Assembly (NCBI RefSeq): GCF_016744155.1 | Contig: NZ_JADGEW010000023.1 | Span: forward strand, 1-64,000 | DNA length: 64,000 nucleotides | Source of the DNA: Amphritea sp. | Lineage (GTDB): Bacteria > Pseudomonadota > Gammaproteobacteria > Pseudomonadales > Balneatricaceae | Direction of reading: 5' to 3' | The notes under the pieces: model-generated | What the model was told of the DNA's origin: nothing | Seen by the model: only the letters and a program-made list of their open reading frames with translations | Databases searched by the model: none | Shown here: positions 8,437 to 16,301 of the stretch, piece by piece | Layout of the letters: each line of letters starts with the position of its first letter | Numbering within the stretch: position 1 is the stretch's first letter | Program-made: the position numbers and the translations under genes

Positions 8437-8463
8437 AAAAAGCAGCCTTAGGCTGCTTTTTTA
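8435..8463 (+). terminator. Terminator after the DUF1853 gene
   Basis: AGCAGCC (8441-8447), a TTA loop and GGCTGCT (8451-8457), with a run of T after and a run of A before, so it can work in both directions. It also faces the end of the small minus-strand gene at 8478-8621. Confidence 0.9.
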
Positions 8464-8477
8464 TTAATTCGAATCTA

Positions 8478-8621
8478 TTAATCAGCGCGCTGTGATGCTT
8501 TAGCTGCATCTTTGGCAATGCACTTACGCAGGTAATGTAGTGCAACAAAACTACCCACTACCATTATTGCAACGAGCGCTACGCTTGGTGCAAAAGAGAT
8601 CATAGTATACTTATCGGCCAT
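8478..8621 (-). CDS. Single-span small membrane protein, 47 aa
   Basis: A 48-codon frame (ATG at 8621, TAA ending at 8478) encoding 47 residues. It begins MADKYTMISF, has one hydrophobic span of about 22 residues (A11 to L28, roughly SVALVAIMVVGSFVALHYL), then a positively charged tail (LRKCIAKDAAKASQR), so the C-terminus should face the cytoplasm. GAGGAC lies 6 bases before the ATG, a good ribosome binding site, and the bidirectional terminator at 8435-8463 stands directly downstream. The upstream 170 bases are AT-rich and can hold a promoter. I do not recognise the family. Small one-span proteins of this type often modulate larger membrane complexes; that is general knowledge, not evidence here. 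Confidence 0.65.
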   Translation of the reverse strand: MADKYTMISFAPSVALVAIMVVGSFVALHYLRKCIAKDAAKASQRAD

Positions 8622-8796
8622 AGAACTGTCCTCATTCGTCTCCGTAATATTAAATACGGATGTTTTATGTGGTTTTTATCATAATTAGTTATAAGGCGCG
8701 ATTATAGAGCATCCGCCCTCAGGTACAATAGCCCTAAAGGCGTATTACAGAGTTTTGAGCGAACGGCACACTCATGCCGCTCGTTCGATTAGACGA

Positions 8797-9660
8797 CTAC
8801 TGCTCCAGCCGCTTAACCAGACTAGAAGTATCCCAACGATTTCCGCCCAGTTTCTGAACTTCTGCATAAAACTGATCAACCAGTGCTGTAACGGGCAACT
8901 GAGCACCGTTGCTACGGGCTTCATCAAGGGTTATGTTCAGATCCTTACGCATCCAGTCCACGGCGAAACCAAAATCAAACTGGTCATCTATCATTGTCTG
9001 ATGACGATTAACCATCTGCCAGGAACCAGCCGCTCCATGCTGAATAACATCAAATACCTCAGAAGCATCAAGTCCCGCTTGCTTCGCAAAGTGCACTCCC
9101 TCAGCAAGCCCCTGTACCAGGCCAGCAATACAGATCTGATTAACCATTTTAGCCAGCTGACCACTACCGGCAGGCCCTAGCAATTTTGCAGACTTCGCAT
9201 AACAATCAATAACAGGCGCAATAGTATTATAGGCCGGCTCTTGGCCACCAATCATAATACTCAGAACACCGTTCTCTGCCCCTGCCTGGCCTCCTGAAAC
9301 CGGTGCGTCAAGAAATTCAAATCCCTGCTTAGAGGCAATTTCTGCCAGCTCCCGGGCTACTTTTGCAGAAGCCGTTGTGTGATCTACTAATACAGCGCCC
9401 TGCGCCATACTGCTGTATACACCTTGTGTTCCAGTCACGACCTGACGAAGGTCTTCGTCATTACCCACACAAGTAAAAACAATCTCCGCATCCCGCGCGG
9501 CTTCCGCCGGAGTCGCAGCACTAGACCCTTTATGTTGCTGACACCACTGATCAGCTTTTGCAGCTGTGCGGTTATAGACGGTTACTTCGTGTCCGGCTTG
9601 CGCCAGGTGGCCTGCCATTGGATAGCCCATTACGCCCAGACCGATAAATGCAACTTTCAT
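8797..9660 (-). CDS. NAD(P)-dependent beta-hydroxyacid dehydrogenase (HIBADH/GlxR family)
   Basis: Oxidoreductase of the 3-hydroxyisobutyrate dehydrogenase/tartronate-semialdehyde reductase family. The Rossmann motif GLGVMGYPMAG is at 7-17; NRT at 30-32 after the second strand suggests NADP(H) preference. The substrate loop DAPVSGG is at 119-124 and the catalytic Lys is Lys171 in GQLAKMVNQ; a second conserved Lys lies in DWMRKDLN near the C-terminus. 287 residues is the family length. The substrate cannot be fixed by motif: glyoxylate, succinic semialdehyde, tartronate semialdehyde and 3-hydroxyisobutyrate are all possible. A paralogue lies at 16652-17590 next to hydroxypyruvate isomerase. 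AGGAAAAGT precedes the ATG. Confidence 0.88.
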   Translation of the reverse strand: MKVAFIGLGVMGYPMAGHLAQAGHEVTVYNRTAAKADQWCQQHKGSSAATPAEAARDAEIVFTCVGNDEDLRQVVTGTQGVYSSMAQGAVLVDHTTASAKVARELAEIASKQGFEFLDAPVSGGQAGAENGVLSIMIGGQEPAYNTIAPVIDCYAKSAKLLGPAGSGQLAKMVNQICIAGLVQGLAEGVHFAKQAGLDASEVFDVIQHGAAGSWQMVNRHQTMIDDQFDFGFAVDWMRKDLNITLDEARSNGAQLPVTALVDQFYAEVQKLGGNRWDTSSLVKRLEQ

Positions 9661-9751
9661 ACTTTTCCTACTCCACCCAGAGGCTGACTGTTGTTATCAT
9701 CAGAGTATTCTATGCTATGAGTATAGAAACACCACTATTTTTCAGGGCCCT

Positions 9752-10282
9752 ATGATGCCATCTAAAACACCTCAGAAAACCGTGCGACAATTATGCGGGG
9801 CTACGCTATTTATTTTTTTATGCTCTTTTGTAACCGCAGCGTCAGCAGCCGACAGCTTTTATGACAAACTTCAGGTGACTGACATAGAAGGCAACAGCCA
9901 AGACCTGAATACATATAAGGGGGGTGTGGTGCTGGTAAATTTCTGGGCTACCTGGTGTCCACCCTGCATAAAAGAGATGCCTTCAATGCAGCGTTTACAA
10001 CAGCAGTTTGAGCCTGATAAATTTCAAATAGTGGCTATTAATATGGGCCAAAGCGCGACAACGGTAGAAAGCTTTCTGATGGAACAAAGCTTTGAATTTG
10101 ATCTCCCCGTCTACCTTGATGACATGGGCCGTGCCTTTACTGATATGAAAATCCAGGGGATGCCATCCAGTTTTCTGCTAGACACTGAGGGCAACCTGAT
10201 TGAAACCATTGTCGGCGCCCGAGAGTGGGATCATCCGGGTAATGTTGAGGCACTCCAAGCGCTGATAGATCAATCAGAATAA
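9752..10282 (+). CDS. Periplasmic TlpA-like thiol:disulfide oxidoreductase
   Basis: Secreted or membrane-tethered thioredoxin-fold protein of the TlpA/ResA type. Residues 1-33 form a signal peptide (hydrophobic core ATLFIFLCSFVTA, cleavage probably after ASA). The redox site is FWATWCPPC with Cys69 and Cys72, and the cis-Pro loop is IQGMPSSFLLD. The WCPPC motif is typical of reductants acting in cytochrome c maturation or of peroxiredoxin-like TlpA proteins. A Cys at residue 24 inside the signal core is not in a lipobox, so lipidation is unlikely. Length 176 is normal. It stands alone between two minus-strand genes and shares a bidirectional terminator with the aminotransferase. Two ATGs in tandem (9752, 9755) could serve as start. 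Confidence 0.9.
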   Translation: MMPSKTPQKTVRQLCGATLFIFLCSFVTAASAADSFYDKLQVTDIEGNSQDLNTYKGGVVLVNFWATWCPPCIKEMPSMQRLQQQFEPDKFQIVAINMGQSATTVESFLMEQSFEFDLPVYLDDMGRAFTDMKIQGMPSSFLLDTEGNLIETIVGAREWDHPGNVEALQALIDQSE

Positions 10283-10311
10283 TTTGTATGTATATACGCA
10301 GGTAAATAAGA

Positions 10312-10347
10312 GACAAAAAAAGGGGCCTTTATATGGCCCCTTTTTTA
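10312..10347. terminator. Bidirectional terminator
   Basis: AAAAGGGGCC and GGCCCCTTTT form a perfect 10-bp stem around TTTATAT, with A and T runs on either side. It serves the TlpA-like gene on the plus strand and the aminotransferase on the minus strand. Confidence 0.92.
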
Positions 10348-10364
10348 TTTCTAACTATCCGTTC

Positions 10365-11543
10365 TTACTTTGCGTAAAACGCTTCTGCTGCAGTAAGTGC
10401 CTGGCCCTTTGCAATATCAGCGCCCATCCCAGATAGCGTGTTTTCCAACGCGCTGAGACAAAGCAGCACATTCTGTTTATTACACGCAGAACCCATCAAA
10501 CCGATACGCCATACTTTACCGGCCAAAGCACCTAAACCAGCACCAATCTCTAAGTTGTAGTTAGCCAGCAGCTGACTACGAACTTTCGCTTCATCTATCC
10601 CTTCAGGGACGAATACAGAATTAAGCTGAGGCAGACGGTAAGGCTCATCTACCAGGAAGCCGATCCCCATCGCTTCCAGACCTGCGCGTAAAGCGTCGTG
10701 GTGATGGCGATGACGTGCCCATGCATTTTCAAGGCCTTCCTCTTCCAGCATCACCAGAGACTCATGGAACGCATAGAGTGAGTTTACCGGCGCAGTATGG
10801 TGATAAGCTCGCTTAGCACCGCCACCCCAATACCCCATAACCAACTTCTGATCCAGGAACCAGCTCGGTGTTTTGGATTGACGCTTTTCAATCGCCTCAA
10901 CTGCACGCTCGCTGAAACTAATAGGAGAGATGCCCGGAGGACAGGACAAGCACTTCTGTGTGCCCGAATAAACAGCATCGATACCCCAGCCAGCAACATC
11001 TAACTCTGAACCACCCAGGGAGGTCACCGCATCAACAATAGACAGCGCGCCGTTGTCTCGTGCTATCTGACATAAATGTTTGGCATCAGAGAGTACACCG
11101 GTTGAGGTTTCAGCGTGAACAAATGCCAATATTTTAACATCACTATTCGCAGCAAATGCGGATTCAACCTTAGCCGGATCAACCGGTTTGCCCCACTCAT
11201 CCTCAACCATGATAGCGATGCCACCGAAGCGCTCAACGTTCTCTTTCATCCGACCGCCGAATACACCGTTCTGACAAACAATAACCTTATCACCGGGCTC
11301 AACCAGATTTACAAAACAGGCTTCCATGCCGGCAGAGCCAGGAGCAGAGATCGGCATAGTCAGAGGGCTATCAGTTTTAAATGCATACTGCAGCATCTGC
11401 TTGACCTCATCCATCATACGGATGAATTCAGGATCAAGGTGACCAATAGTTGGGCGGGCCATTGCTGCAAGAACGCGAGGGCTGACATCTGAAGGACCTG
11501 GCCCCATCAGGGTGCGCAGCGGTGGATAGAAAGATTTTGTCAT
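10365..11543 (-). CDS. Alanine/serine-glyoxylate aminotransferase family protein
   Basis: PLP-dependent fold-type I (class V) aminotransferase of the alanine-glyoxylate/serine-pyruvate family. The N-terminus carries the family phrase LMGPGPSDVSPRVL, then GSAGMEACFVNL, HAETSTGV (cofactor and substrate contacts), Asp171 in IVDAVTSLGG that holds the pyridine nitrogen, and the Schiff-base Lys197 in SGTQKCL. The C-terminus has WRIGLMG. Its usual role is to transfer an amino group to glyoxylate, giving glycine and pyruvate or hydroxypyruvate. The glyoxylate link is supported by two GlxR-type reductases and hydroxypyruvate isomerase in the window, though they are not in the same operon. 392 residues, normal length. 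A purine cytoplasmic role such as ureidoglycine-glyoxylate transamination cannot be excluded. Confidence 0.9.
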   Translation of the reverse strand: MTKSFYPPLRTLMGPGPSDVSPRVLAAMARPTIGHLDPEFIRMMDEVKQMLQYAFKTDSPLTMPISAPGSAGMEACFVNLVEPGDKVIVCQNGVFGGRMKENVERFGGIAIMVEDEWGKPVDPAKVESAFAANSDVKILAFVHAETSTGVLSDAKHLCQIARDNGALSIVDAVTSLGGSELDVAGWGIDAVYSGTQKCLSCPPGISPISFSERAVEAIEKRQSKTPSWFLDQKLVMGYWGGGAKRAYHHTAPVNSLYAFHESLVMLEEEGLENAWARHRHHHDALRAGLEAMGIGFLVDEPYRLPQLNSVFVPEGIDEAKVRSQLLANYNLEIGAGLGALAGKVWRIGLMGSACNKQNVLLCLSALENTLSGMGADIAKGQALTAAEAFYAK

Positions 11544-11578
11544 TTTCCGTTGCTCTTTATCGTTATTTTAAATATTAA

Positions 11579-12352
11579 TTATGCAGCTTCATCGGCAATC
11601 GTCTGTACGATCGCCATCACCATCTCAGCTGAATGCTTAGCGGCAACAACCAGAAACTGCTCAAATGAAAGGTTGGATTCTTTCCCAGCTATATCCGACA
11701 GAGAGCGGATTACAATAAATGGGATATCAAACTGATGACAGGTCTGAGCAATAGCCGCCGCTTCCATCTCAACCGCTTTCATAGTCGGGAAATGTTCACG
11801 GGTTTTAGCTACCCGCTCAGGACAGTTCATAAAGGAATCACCGGTGGCGATCAGTCCCTGGACGGTTTTAATACCCTCCATGCGTGAGATACAGCGCTGG
11901 GCGACATCCGCCAGAAAATTATCGGGAATAAACGCGGCAGGCAAACCAGGAAGCTGGCCATGCTCATAACCAAAGATAGTGACATCAACATCGTGATGAC
12001 GTACTTCAGTCGAGATTACAACGTCCCCTACTTCCAGCTCTTCAGAGAAGCCTCCAGCGGACCCGGTGTTAATCACACAAGTAGGTTGGAACTCTTGCAG
12101 CATTAGCGTGGTGCCAATAGCGGCATTCACTTTACCTATACCAGACTTGAGCAATACCACCTCAATACCATGCATAGATCCGGTATAAAGACTGTAACCG
12201 GCGATGGTATATTCCTGTCGCCCCTCCAGAGTTTCCTTCAGCAGTTCGACCTCTTCATCCATGGCGCCGATAATACCAATTTTAAGCTGATTAGACTGAG
12301 CCTTGAGCCGCTCAGAAAAGGAGATGTTGTTGATCATCCGGGGTGATTCCAT
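11579..12352 (-). CDS. mtnN: 5'-methylthioadenosine/S-adenosylhomocysteine nucleosidase
   Basis: Hydrolyses methylthioadenosine and S-adenosylhomocysteine to adenine and the thioribose or ribosylhomocysteine, clearing SAM by-products and feeding autoinducer-2 precursors. Family marks are KIGIIGAMDEEV at the start of the core, the strand VINTGSAGGF, the catalytic Glu region with AVEMEAAAIAQ and the catalytic Asp in IRSLSDIAG. The core usually begins within a few residues of the N-terminus, but here about 23 extra residues precede it and no internal start with a ribosome binding site is visible. The frame stays open to a TTG at 12427; I chose ATG at 12352, with ATG 12337 also possible. It follows the double thioredoxin gene on the same strand. 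Confidence 0.9.
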   Translation of the reverse strand: MESPRMINNISFSERLKAQSNQLKIGIIGAMDEEVELLKETLEGRQEYTIAGYSLYTGSMHGIEVVLLKSGIGKVNAAIGTTLMLQEFQPTCVINTGSAGGFSEELEVGDVVISTEVRHHDVDVTIFGYEHGQLPGLPAAFIPDNFLADVAQRCISRMEGIKTVQGLIATGDSFMNCPERVAKTREHFPTMKAVEMEAAAIAQTCHQFDIPFIVIRSLSDIAGKESNLSFEQFLVVAAKHSAEMVMAIVQTIADEAA

Positions 12353-12439
12353 CACTAAATAATATAAAGAGGTAAGGATACGCAATTTGTACGGTTGGAC
12401 AATAGACCAAAAGCAGAAAACCGACAATATGGACGAATA

Positions 12440-13411
12440 TTATTCAAGAATCTCTAACTTCAGCCCTTTTGCCCTCAAACGGTCACCCCGTTCATTAATA
12501 AAACGCTGGAATTCGGGTTCACGTAAATACTCGCCCTCTGAGACATACTCCAATGCGCTATTGAAATGGAAAGCACGAACATAAGCATCAATGCGTAGCT
12601 GCTCTATGCCTTGTGCATCAAGCAGCAACCAGGAAGGAAAATAGGATAAACCTAACTTGGACGCCCATTGTCTGGCGGACAGACGGGTTCCATCAGGTAG
12701 AATGATCTGCGGATTGCTCCCGAGATCGATAGTTATATATGTAAAATTATTAAGTAACTTCTGAGTATCAGGCCGCTCAAGAATATCGACGTCGAATTCC
12801 AGGCAATGATCACAGTCATCACTGACAAACTGTATAGCTACGGGCTTCCCTATAGGGATATCCAGTGTCTTCGCCCCTACCTCATCAGCAGGTGAAGCTA
12901 GAGGCAGAGCCTTCGCTTGTAGTTGATCCAGCTGTTTTAAGAAGGTATCAACTGGCCGATAGCCATCAATTCTCAATTGCGGGGAGCCATCTGTATTCAG
13001 AAAAATTAGCGTTGGGGTATATTGAACCCGCAATTTTACTGCAAACTCTTTCTCGGTCAGCTCGCTACCATCGGGCAGCGTTATGCTTCTGTCACCCCAA
13101 AGGTCCAGCGCTATCAGATCATAGCTCTGCTGCATTCTTGCATGAACGACAGGGTCACGGAAAACCTGAGTAATAAGGTTGTAGCAATAGGGACAGCCTG
13201 CCTGATGAAAATAAAGCACCAGATTGCGTTGCGCATCTGCAGCCTCTTCAATATCCTCGCCCAGATCCAGAAAACTCTCTTTAAACCAGTCAGGCTGGGG
13301 TATTTGTACGCCTTGTTCCAGCACCATCATCTTATGCTCAGCCAAAACACTCAATGACTGAAATAGCATGATCAGGATTAATAGACAGCGTCTGCACGAG
13401 ATTACAGGCAT
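12440..13411 (-). CDS. Secreted protein with two thioredoxin-like domains (SoxW-like)
   Basis: A 323-residue exported protein made of two thioredoxin-like domains. The first 24 residues are a signal peptide (CLLILIMLFQSLSVLA). Domain one has Cys73-Pro-Tyr-Cys76 in FHQAGCPYCYNL; domain two has Cys200-Asp-His-Cys203 in VSDDCDHCLEF. Each is followed by a matching segment: TLPDGSELTEKEFAVKL...TPTLIFL...LRIDGY in domain one and ILPDGTRLSARQWASKL...FPSWLLL...LRIDAY in domain two, so the protein arose by internal duplication. Domain one resembles SoxW/DsbD-gamma-like thioredoxins (CPYC). Likely periplasmic disulfide reduction or isomerisation with electrons relayed between the two sites; that is inference. 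AGGAAAGG precedes the ATG. Confidence 0.8.
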   Translation of the reverse strand: MPVISCRRCLLILIMLFQSLSVLAEHKMMVLEQGVQIPQPDWFKESFLDLGEDIEEAADAQRNLVLYFHQAGCPYCYNLITQVFRDPVVHARMQQSYDLIALDLWGDRSITLPDGSELTEKEFAVKLRVQYTPTLIFLNTDGSPQLRIDGYRPVDTFLKQLDQLQAKALPLASPADEVGAKTLDIPIGKPVAIQFVSDDCDHCLEFDVDILERPDTQKLLNNFTYITIDLGSNPQIILPDGTRLSARQWASKLGLSYFPSWLLLDAQGIEQLRIDAYVRAFHFNSALEYVSEGEYLREPEFQRFINERGDRLRAKGLKLEILE

Positions 13412-13447
13412 AGCCTTTCCTTTATTAGCAGTAAGGGTTCTTCACAT

Positions 13448-14221
13448 TCAGTTTGACGGTAATTCGCTATCCTGCAAGTTTTCGGATGAGGGTGCGGGAT
13501 AAAGCCCCTGCCAACCAAATCCAGCAAACAACTTATCAACCCATGGAGTGACCGGGGCCTCAATAACAATGGGCTGACCTGAAAACGGATGAATGAACTC
13601 CAATTTAGTAGCCATCAAGAGTAAACGCTCTAAACCAAAGTTTTCCCTAAACAGGGTATTATGCTTCCCGTCACCGTGGTTTGTATCGCCAACCAGTGGG
13701 TGGAAAAGATGTTTAAGGTGGCGACGAATCTGATGCTTACGCCCTGTTTTTGGCTTAACCTCGATCAGCGAATAACGAGCTGCAGGGTATTTCCCCACAG
13801 GAATCGGCAGCTCAACCGTCCCCAGTCGCCTATATTCACTGACTGCCTCTTTAGCGGGCTTATCCGGATCGGCATGTTTGTCGGCAATCTTATCGAGAAT
13901 CTCTTTCAGGGGATGATCAATAACCCCCGCTTCCTCGGTATAGCCACGACACACACAGAGATAGGTTTTCTGCACTTGTCGCTCAGCAAAGCAAAGGTTA
14001 AGCCTCTTTGCCGCTTCAGAAGATTTGGCAAAGATCAGTACTCCCGATGTCGGACGGTCCAGCCGATGAACGGTGTAGGCTTTGATGCCCATTTGCTCTC
14101 GAATTAAAGCGATCGCATTGGCCGCCCTACGCTCTATTGGGCTGGGATGAACCAGCATCCCCGCCGGCTTATCAATAGCAAGGTAGTGTTCATCTTCGAA
14201 AAGAATGTTGATGGAGGGCAT
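13448..14221 (-). CDS. truC: tRNA pseudouridine-65 synthase
   Basis: RluA-family pseudouridine synthase, best matched to TruC, which converts U65 of tRNA(Ile) and tRNA(Asp) to pseudouridine. The catalytic Asp is Asp55 in VHRLDRPTSG. Other family marks are LAIDKPAGMLVHPS at residues 14-27, KTYLCVCRGY, and KPKTGRKHQIRRHLKHLFHPLVGD near residue 175. 257 residues agrees with TruC rather than the longer RluC/RluD, which carry an S4 domain absent here. The ribosome binding site before the ATG at 14221 is weak. It lies upstream of the double-thioredoxin gene on the same strand (36-base gap), possibly in one unit. Confidence 0.9.
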   Translation of the reverse strand: MPSINILFEDEHYLAIDKPAGMLVHPSPIERRAANAIALIREQMGIKAYTVHRLDRPTSGVLIFAKSSEAAKRLNLCFAERQVQKTYLCVCRGYTEEAGVIDHPLKEILDKIADKHADPDKPAKEAVSEYRRLGTVELPIPVGKYPAARYSLIEVKPKTGRKHQIRRHLKHLFHPLVGDTNHGDGKHNTLFRENFGLERLLLMATKLEFIHPFSGQPIVIEAPVTPWVDKLFAGFGWQGLYPAPSSENLQDSELPSN

Positions 14222-14356
14222 CGTTATGGCTTATCTGGATTGCTCAAGCCGCGAAGCTTATCAATAAATCACCCTAATATCTTATGAACCTCCTTATTCA
14301 TATCGGGTCATACTTATTAACACGTAATACCTGTATGGTTGAAATCCTGATAAAAA

Positions 14357-14370
14357 CCTATATATATAGG
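14357..14370. promoter_or_regulatory. 14-base perfect palindrome upstream of yccA
   Basis: CCTATATATATAGG is perfectly self-complementary and lies 53 bases before the yccA start codon. It may overlap a -10 region or be an operator. Function unknown. Confidence 0.3.
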
Positions 14371-14422
14371 ATAACCGTTAAACTTAAACGGCACCTAAAG
14401 CCTTAATTTTCAGAGGGATAAG

Positions 14423-15103
14423 ATGCGTAATATCGATACAATGACCGTCCGTTCAGAGGAATCTGTACTGTCGACCAACAAGGTGATTCGCAACACCTAC
14501 ACGCTGCTAGCGATGACACTGGTATTCAGTGCGGTAATGGCTGGCGTTTCCATGATCATTAACCCGCCTATGCTATTAGCTATTGGCGCTTTAATTGCTG
14601 GCTTTATACTGACGTTTGTCATCAATAAAAAACAGAATAGTGCCGCTGCGCTGCCACTTGTTTTTGCATTTACCGGACTGTTTGGCTTTGCATTAGGACC
14701 TATTCTTAATAGCTATCTAGCTATGGCTAATGGTGGCCAGATAGTCATGACCGCTATGGGTATGACTGCGGCGACCTTCCTTGGTCTGTCAGCTTATGTG
14801 CTGACTAGCAAGAAAGACTTCAGCTTCATGGGTGGTTTCCTGGCCGCTGGCATGATGGTTGTAATGATCTCCATGGTGGCATTGTTCGCCCTGCCATTCT
14901 TTGGTGTTCATATTCCAGCATTGCATTTGGCTTTCTCTGCGGCAGTTGTATTACTGATGGCAGGTTTCATCGTTTATGACACCAGCAATATCGTCAATGG
15001 TACTTACACCAACTACATCATGGCGACCGTAAGCCTCTACACCAGCATATTCAACCTGTTCATCCATCTGCTTAGCCTGGTTGGTTTCCTTAACGACGAC
15101 TAA
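14423..15103 (+). CDS. yccA: Bax inhibitor-1/YccA family membrane protein
   Basis: Inner-membrane protein of the BI-1 family with seven predicted spans over 226 residues; the N-terminal ~25 residues are cytoplasmic. In E. coli YccA binds and slows the FtsH protease and protects SecY under translocation stress. Family features are VIRNTYTLLAMTLVFSA in span one, FGFALGPIL in the third span region, and the C-terminal FIVYDTSNIVNG with the conserved Asp, then LYTSIFNLFIHLL. CAGAGGGA before the ATG is a strong ribosome binding site. Monocistronic: a terminator follows about 80 bases later and the tus genes begin after it. Confidence 0.93.
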   Translation: MRNIDTMTVRSEESVLSTNKVIRNTYTLLAMTLVFSAVMAGVSMIINPPMLLAIGALIAGFILTFVINKKQNSAAALPLVFAFTGLFGFALGPILNSYLAMANGGQIVMTAMGMTAATFLGLSAYVLTSKKDFSFMGGFLAAGMMVVMISMVALFALPFFGVHIPALHLAFSAAVVLLMAGFIVYDTSNIVNGTYTNYIMATVSLYTSIFNLFIHLLSLVGFLNDD

Positions 15104-15179
15104 GCCTTTGAATATGCCTGTTTTAAAAAAGGTAGATATGAAAGCTTGACCCAAGCACTTCATACACTGAAACACCACA

Positions 15180-15218
15180 CAAAGCCCTGCAATCCTGATA
15201 AGATTGCAGGGCTTTTTT
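15180..15218 (+). terminator. Terminator between yccA and tusD
   Basis: AAAGCCCTGCAATC and GATTGCAGGGCTTT form a perfect 14-bp stem with a 7-base loop and a T run. It ends yccA transcription 22 bases before the tusD start, so tusD must start from a promoter within or beyond the hairpin, or by read-through. Confidence 0.93.
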
Positions 15219-15240
15219 AGTTAACTGAAAACAAGATACT

Positions 15241-15633
15241 ATGATTTTTTCAATTGTCGTTACCGGTGCACCCTATAGCTCTCAGGCAGCAGACAGCGCC
15301 CTGCGTTACTGCAAAAGCCTGTTGAAACTTGAGCATCAGATACATCGAATCTTTTTTTACGCGGATGGCGTTCATAATGCTTCAGAACTGGCTGTGCCTC
15401 CTCAGGATGAAACCAACATCCCGAGTGAATGGGCGCAACTGGCTGAGCAACATAAGCTGGATATGGTTGTTTGTATCGCAGCAGCGGTCAGACGCGGCGT
15501 ACTTGATGAAAACGAAGCTGGGCGTTATGAAAAAAACAGCCACAACCTTACTCCCCCCTTCGTACTATCCGGGCTTGGGCAGTTGGTGGAAGCGGGTATC
15601 GTTTCTGATCGTGTTGTAACTTTTGGGGCCTGA
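15241..15633 (+). CDS. tusD: Sulfur carrier subunit TusD
   Basis: Subunit of the cytoplasmic TusBCD complex that relays persulfide sulfur from IscS/TusA to TusE for 2-thiolation of the tRNA wobble uridine (mnm5s2U34). The active Cys is Cys78 in DMVVCIAAAVRRG, at the same number as in E. coli TusD. DsrE-like fold marks include FSIVVTGAPYSSQ at the N-terminus and FFYADGVHNA. 130 residues, normal length. First gene of a tight tusDCBE unit in which each gene begins within 3 bases of the preceding stop. Confidence 0.95.
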   Translation: MIFSIVVTGAPYSSQAADSALRYCKSLLKLEHQIHRIFFYADGVHNASELAVPPQDETNIPSEWAQLAEQHKLDMVVCIAAAVRRGVLDENEAGRYEKNSHNLTPPFVLSGLGQLVEAGIVSDRVVTFGA

Positions 15634-15635
15634 TA

Positions 15636-16004
15636 ATGAGCGATACAAAAAAGTCATTCCTGATCATTAATCGTAAAGCACCCTACGGTTGCAGCGCTGC
15701 CCGTGACGCTCTCGATGTAGCCCTTACTATCTCTGTATTTGAGCAGCCTTTGAGCCTGTTATTTATGGACGACGCTGTGCTTCAATTATTACCAGCACAG
15801 AATCCTGCTGGTATCGGACAGAAAAACCTGTCAGCCAATCTAGCTATGCTGGAGATGTACGATATCGATCAGCTGCATGTTTGTAGCGAAGCCCTACAAC
15901 AGCGAGGCTTACGTGCTGAAGATATAGAGCTGAATATTAATCTGCTTGACCGGAGTGGTATTGCTACCCTGATCAAACAGCACGACCAAGTCCTGAGTTT
16001 CTGA
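15636..16004 (+). CDS. tusC: Sulfur carrier subunit TusC
   Basis: Second subunit of the TusBCD heterohexamer, DsrF-like. Recognisable by RKAPYGCSAARDALDVALT near the N-terminus, LLFMDDAVLQLLP and KNLSANLAMLEMYDI in the middle. TusC has no catalytic Cys relay of its own and stabilises TusD. 122 residues as usual. It starts 3 bases after tusD (TGATAATG) and is translated in the same mRNA; translational coupling is likely. Confidence 0.93.
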   Translation: MSDTKKSFLIINRKAPYGCSAARDALDVALTISVFEQPLSLLFMDDAVLQLLPAQNPAGIGQKNLSANLAMLEMYDIDQLHVCSEALQQRGLRAEDIELNINLLDRSGIATLIKQHDQVLSF

Positions 16005-16006
16005 AT

Positions 16007-16300
16007 ATGACCCTGCATACTATTAACAAAACACCGACGGAAAGTAGCGCACTCAACAATTGTTTAGCGTCACTCTCCGATGGCGATGCCCTGCTGTTGA
16101 TCGAGAATGGTGTTTACGCTGCCATGCCAGGCTACGCAGAATTATTTACCCGGCTCCCGGCGTCCGTTCAATGCTACCTGCTAGGCGAAGACAGCTCCGC
16201 ACGGGGACTGAATGATCTCAATCCCGATTTTCGCAGTATAGATTACGACGGATTTGTCGAGCTAAGCTGTCGATATAACAAAGTCGTGAGTTGGTTTTAG
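16007..16300 (+). CDS. tusB: Sulfur carrier subunit TusB
   Basis: Third subunit of TusBCD, DsrH-like. 97 residues with the conserved DGDALLLIENGVYAAM segment and the C-terminal SIDYDGFVELSCRYNKVVSWF, typical of the family. Starts 2 bases after tusC. Along with TusC and TusD it forms the sulfur relay that hands persulfide to TusE. Confidence 0.93.
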   Translation: MTLHTINKTPTESSALNNCLASLSDGDALLLIENGVYAAMPGYAELFTRLPASVQCYLLGEDSSARGLNDLNPDFRSIDYDGFVELSCRYNKVVSWF

Positions 16301-16301
16301 C

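Noticed and set aside
8757-8782. Hairpin GAGCGAACGGCA / TGCCGCTC after the 8797 oxidoreductase gene
   Set aside because: The stem needs a four-base bulge and has no T run; too weak to call a terminator.
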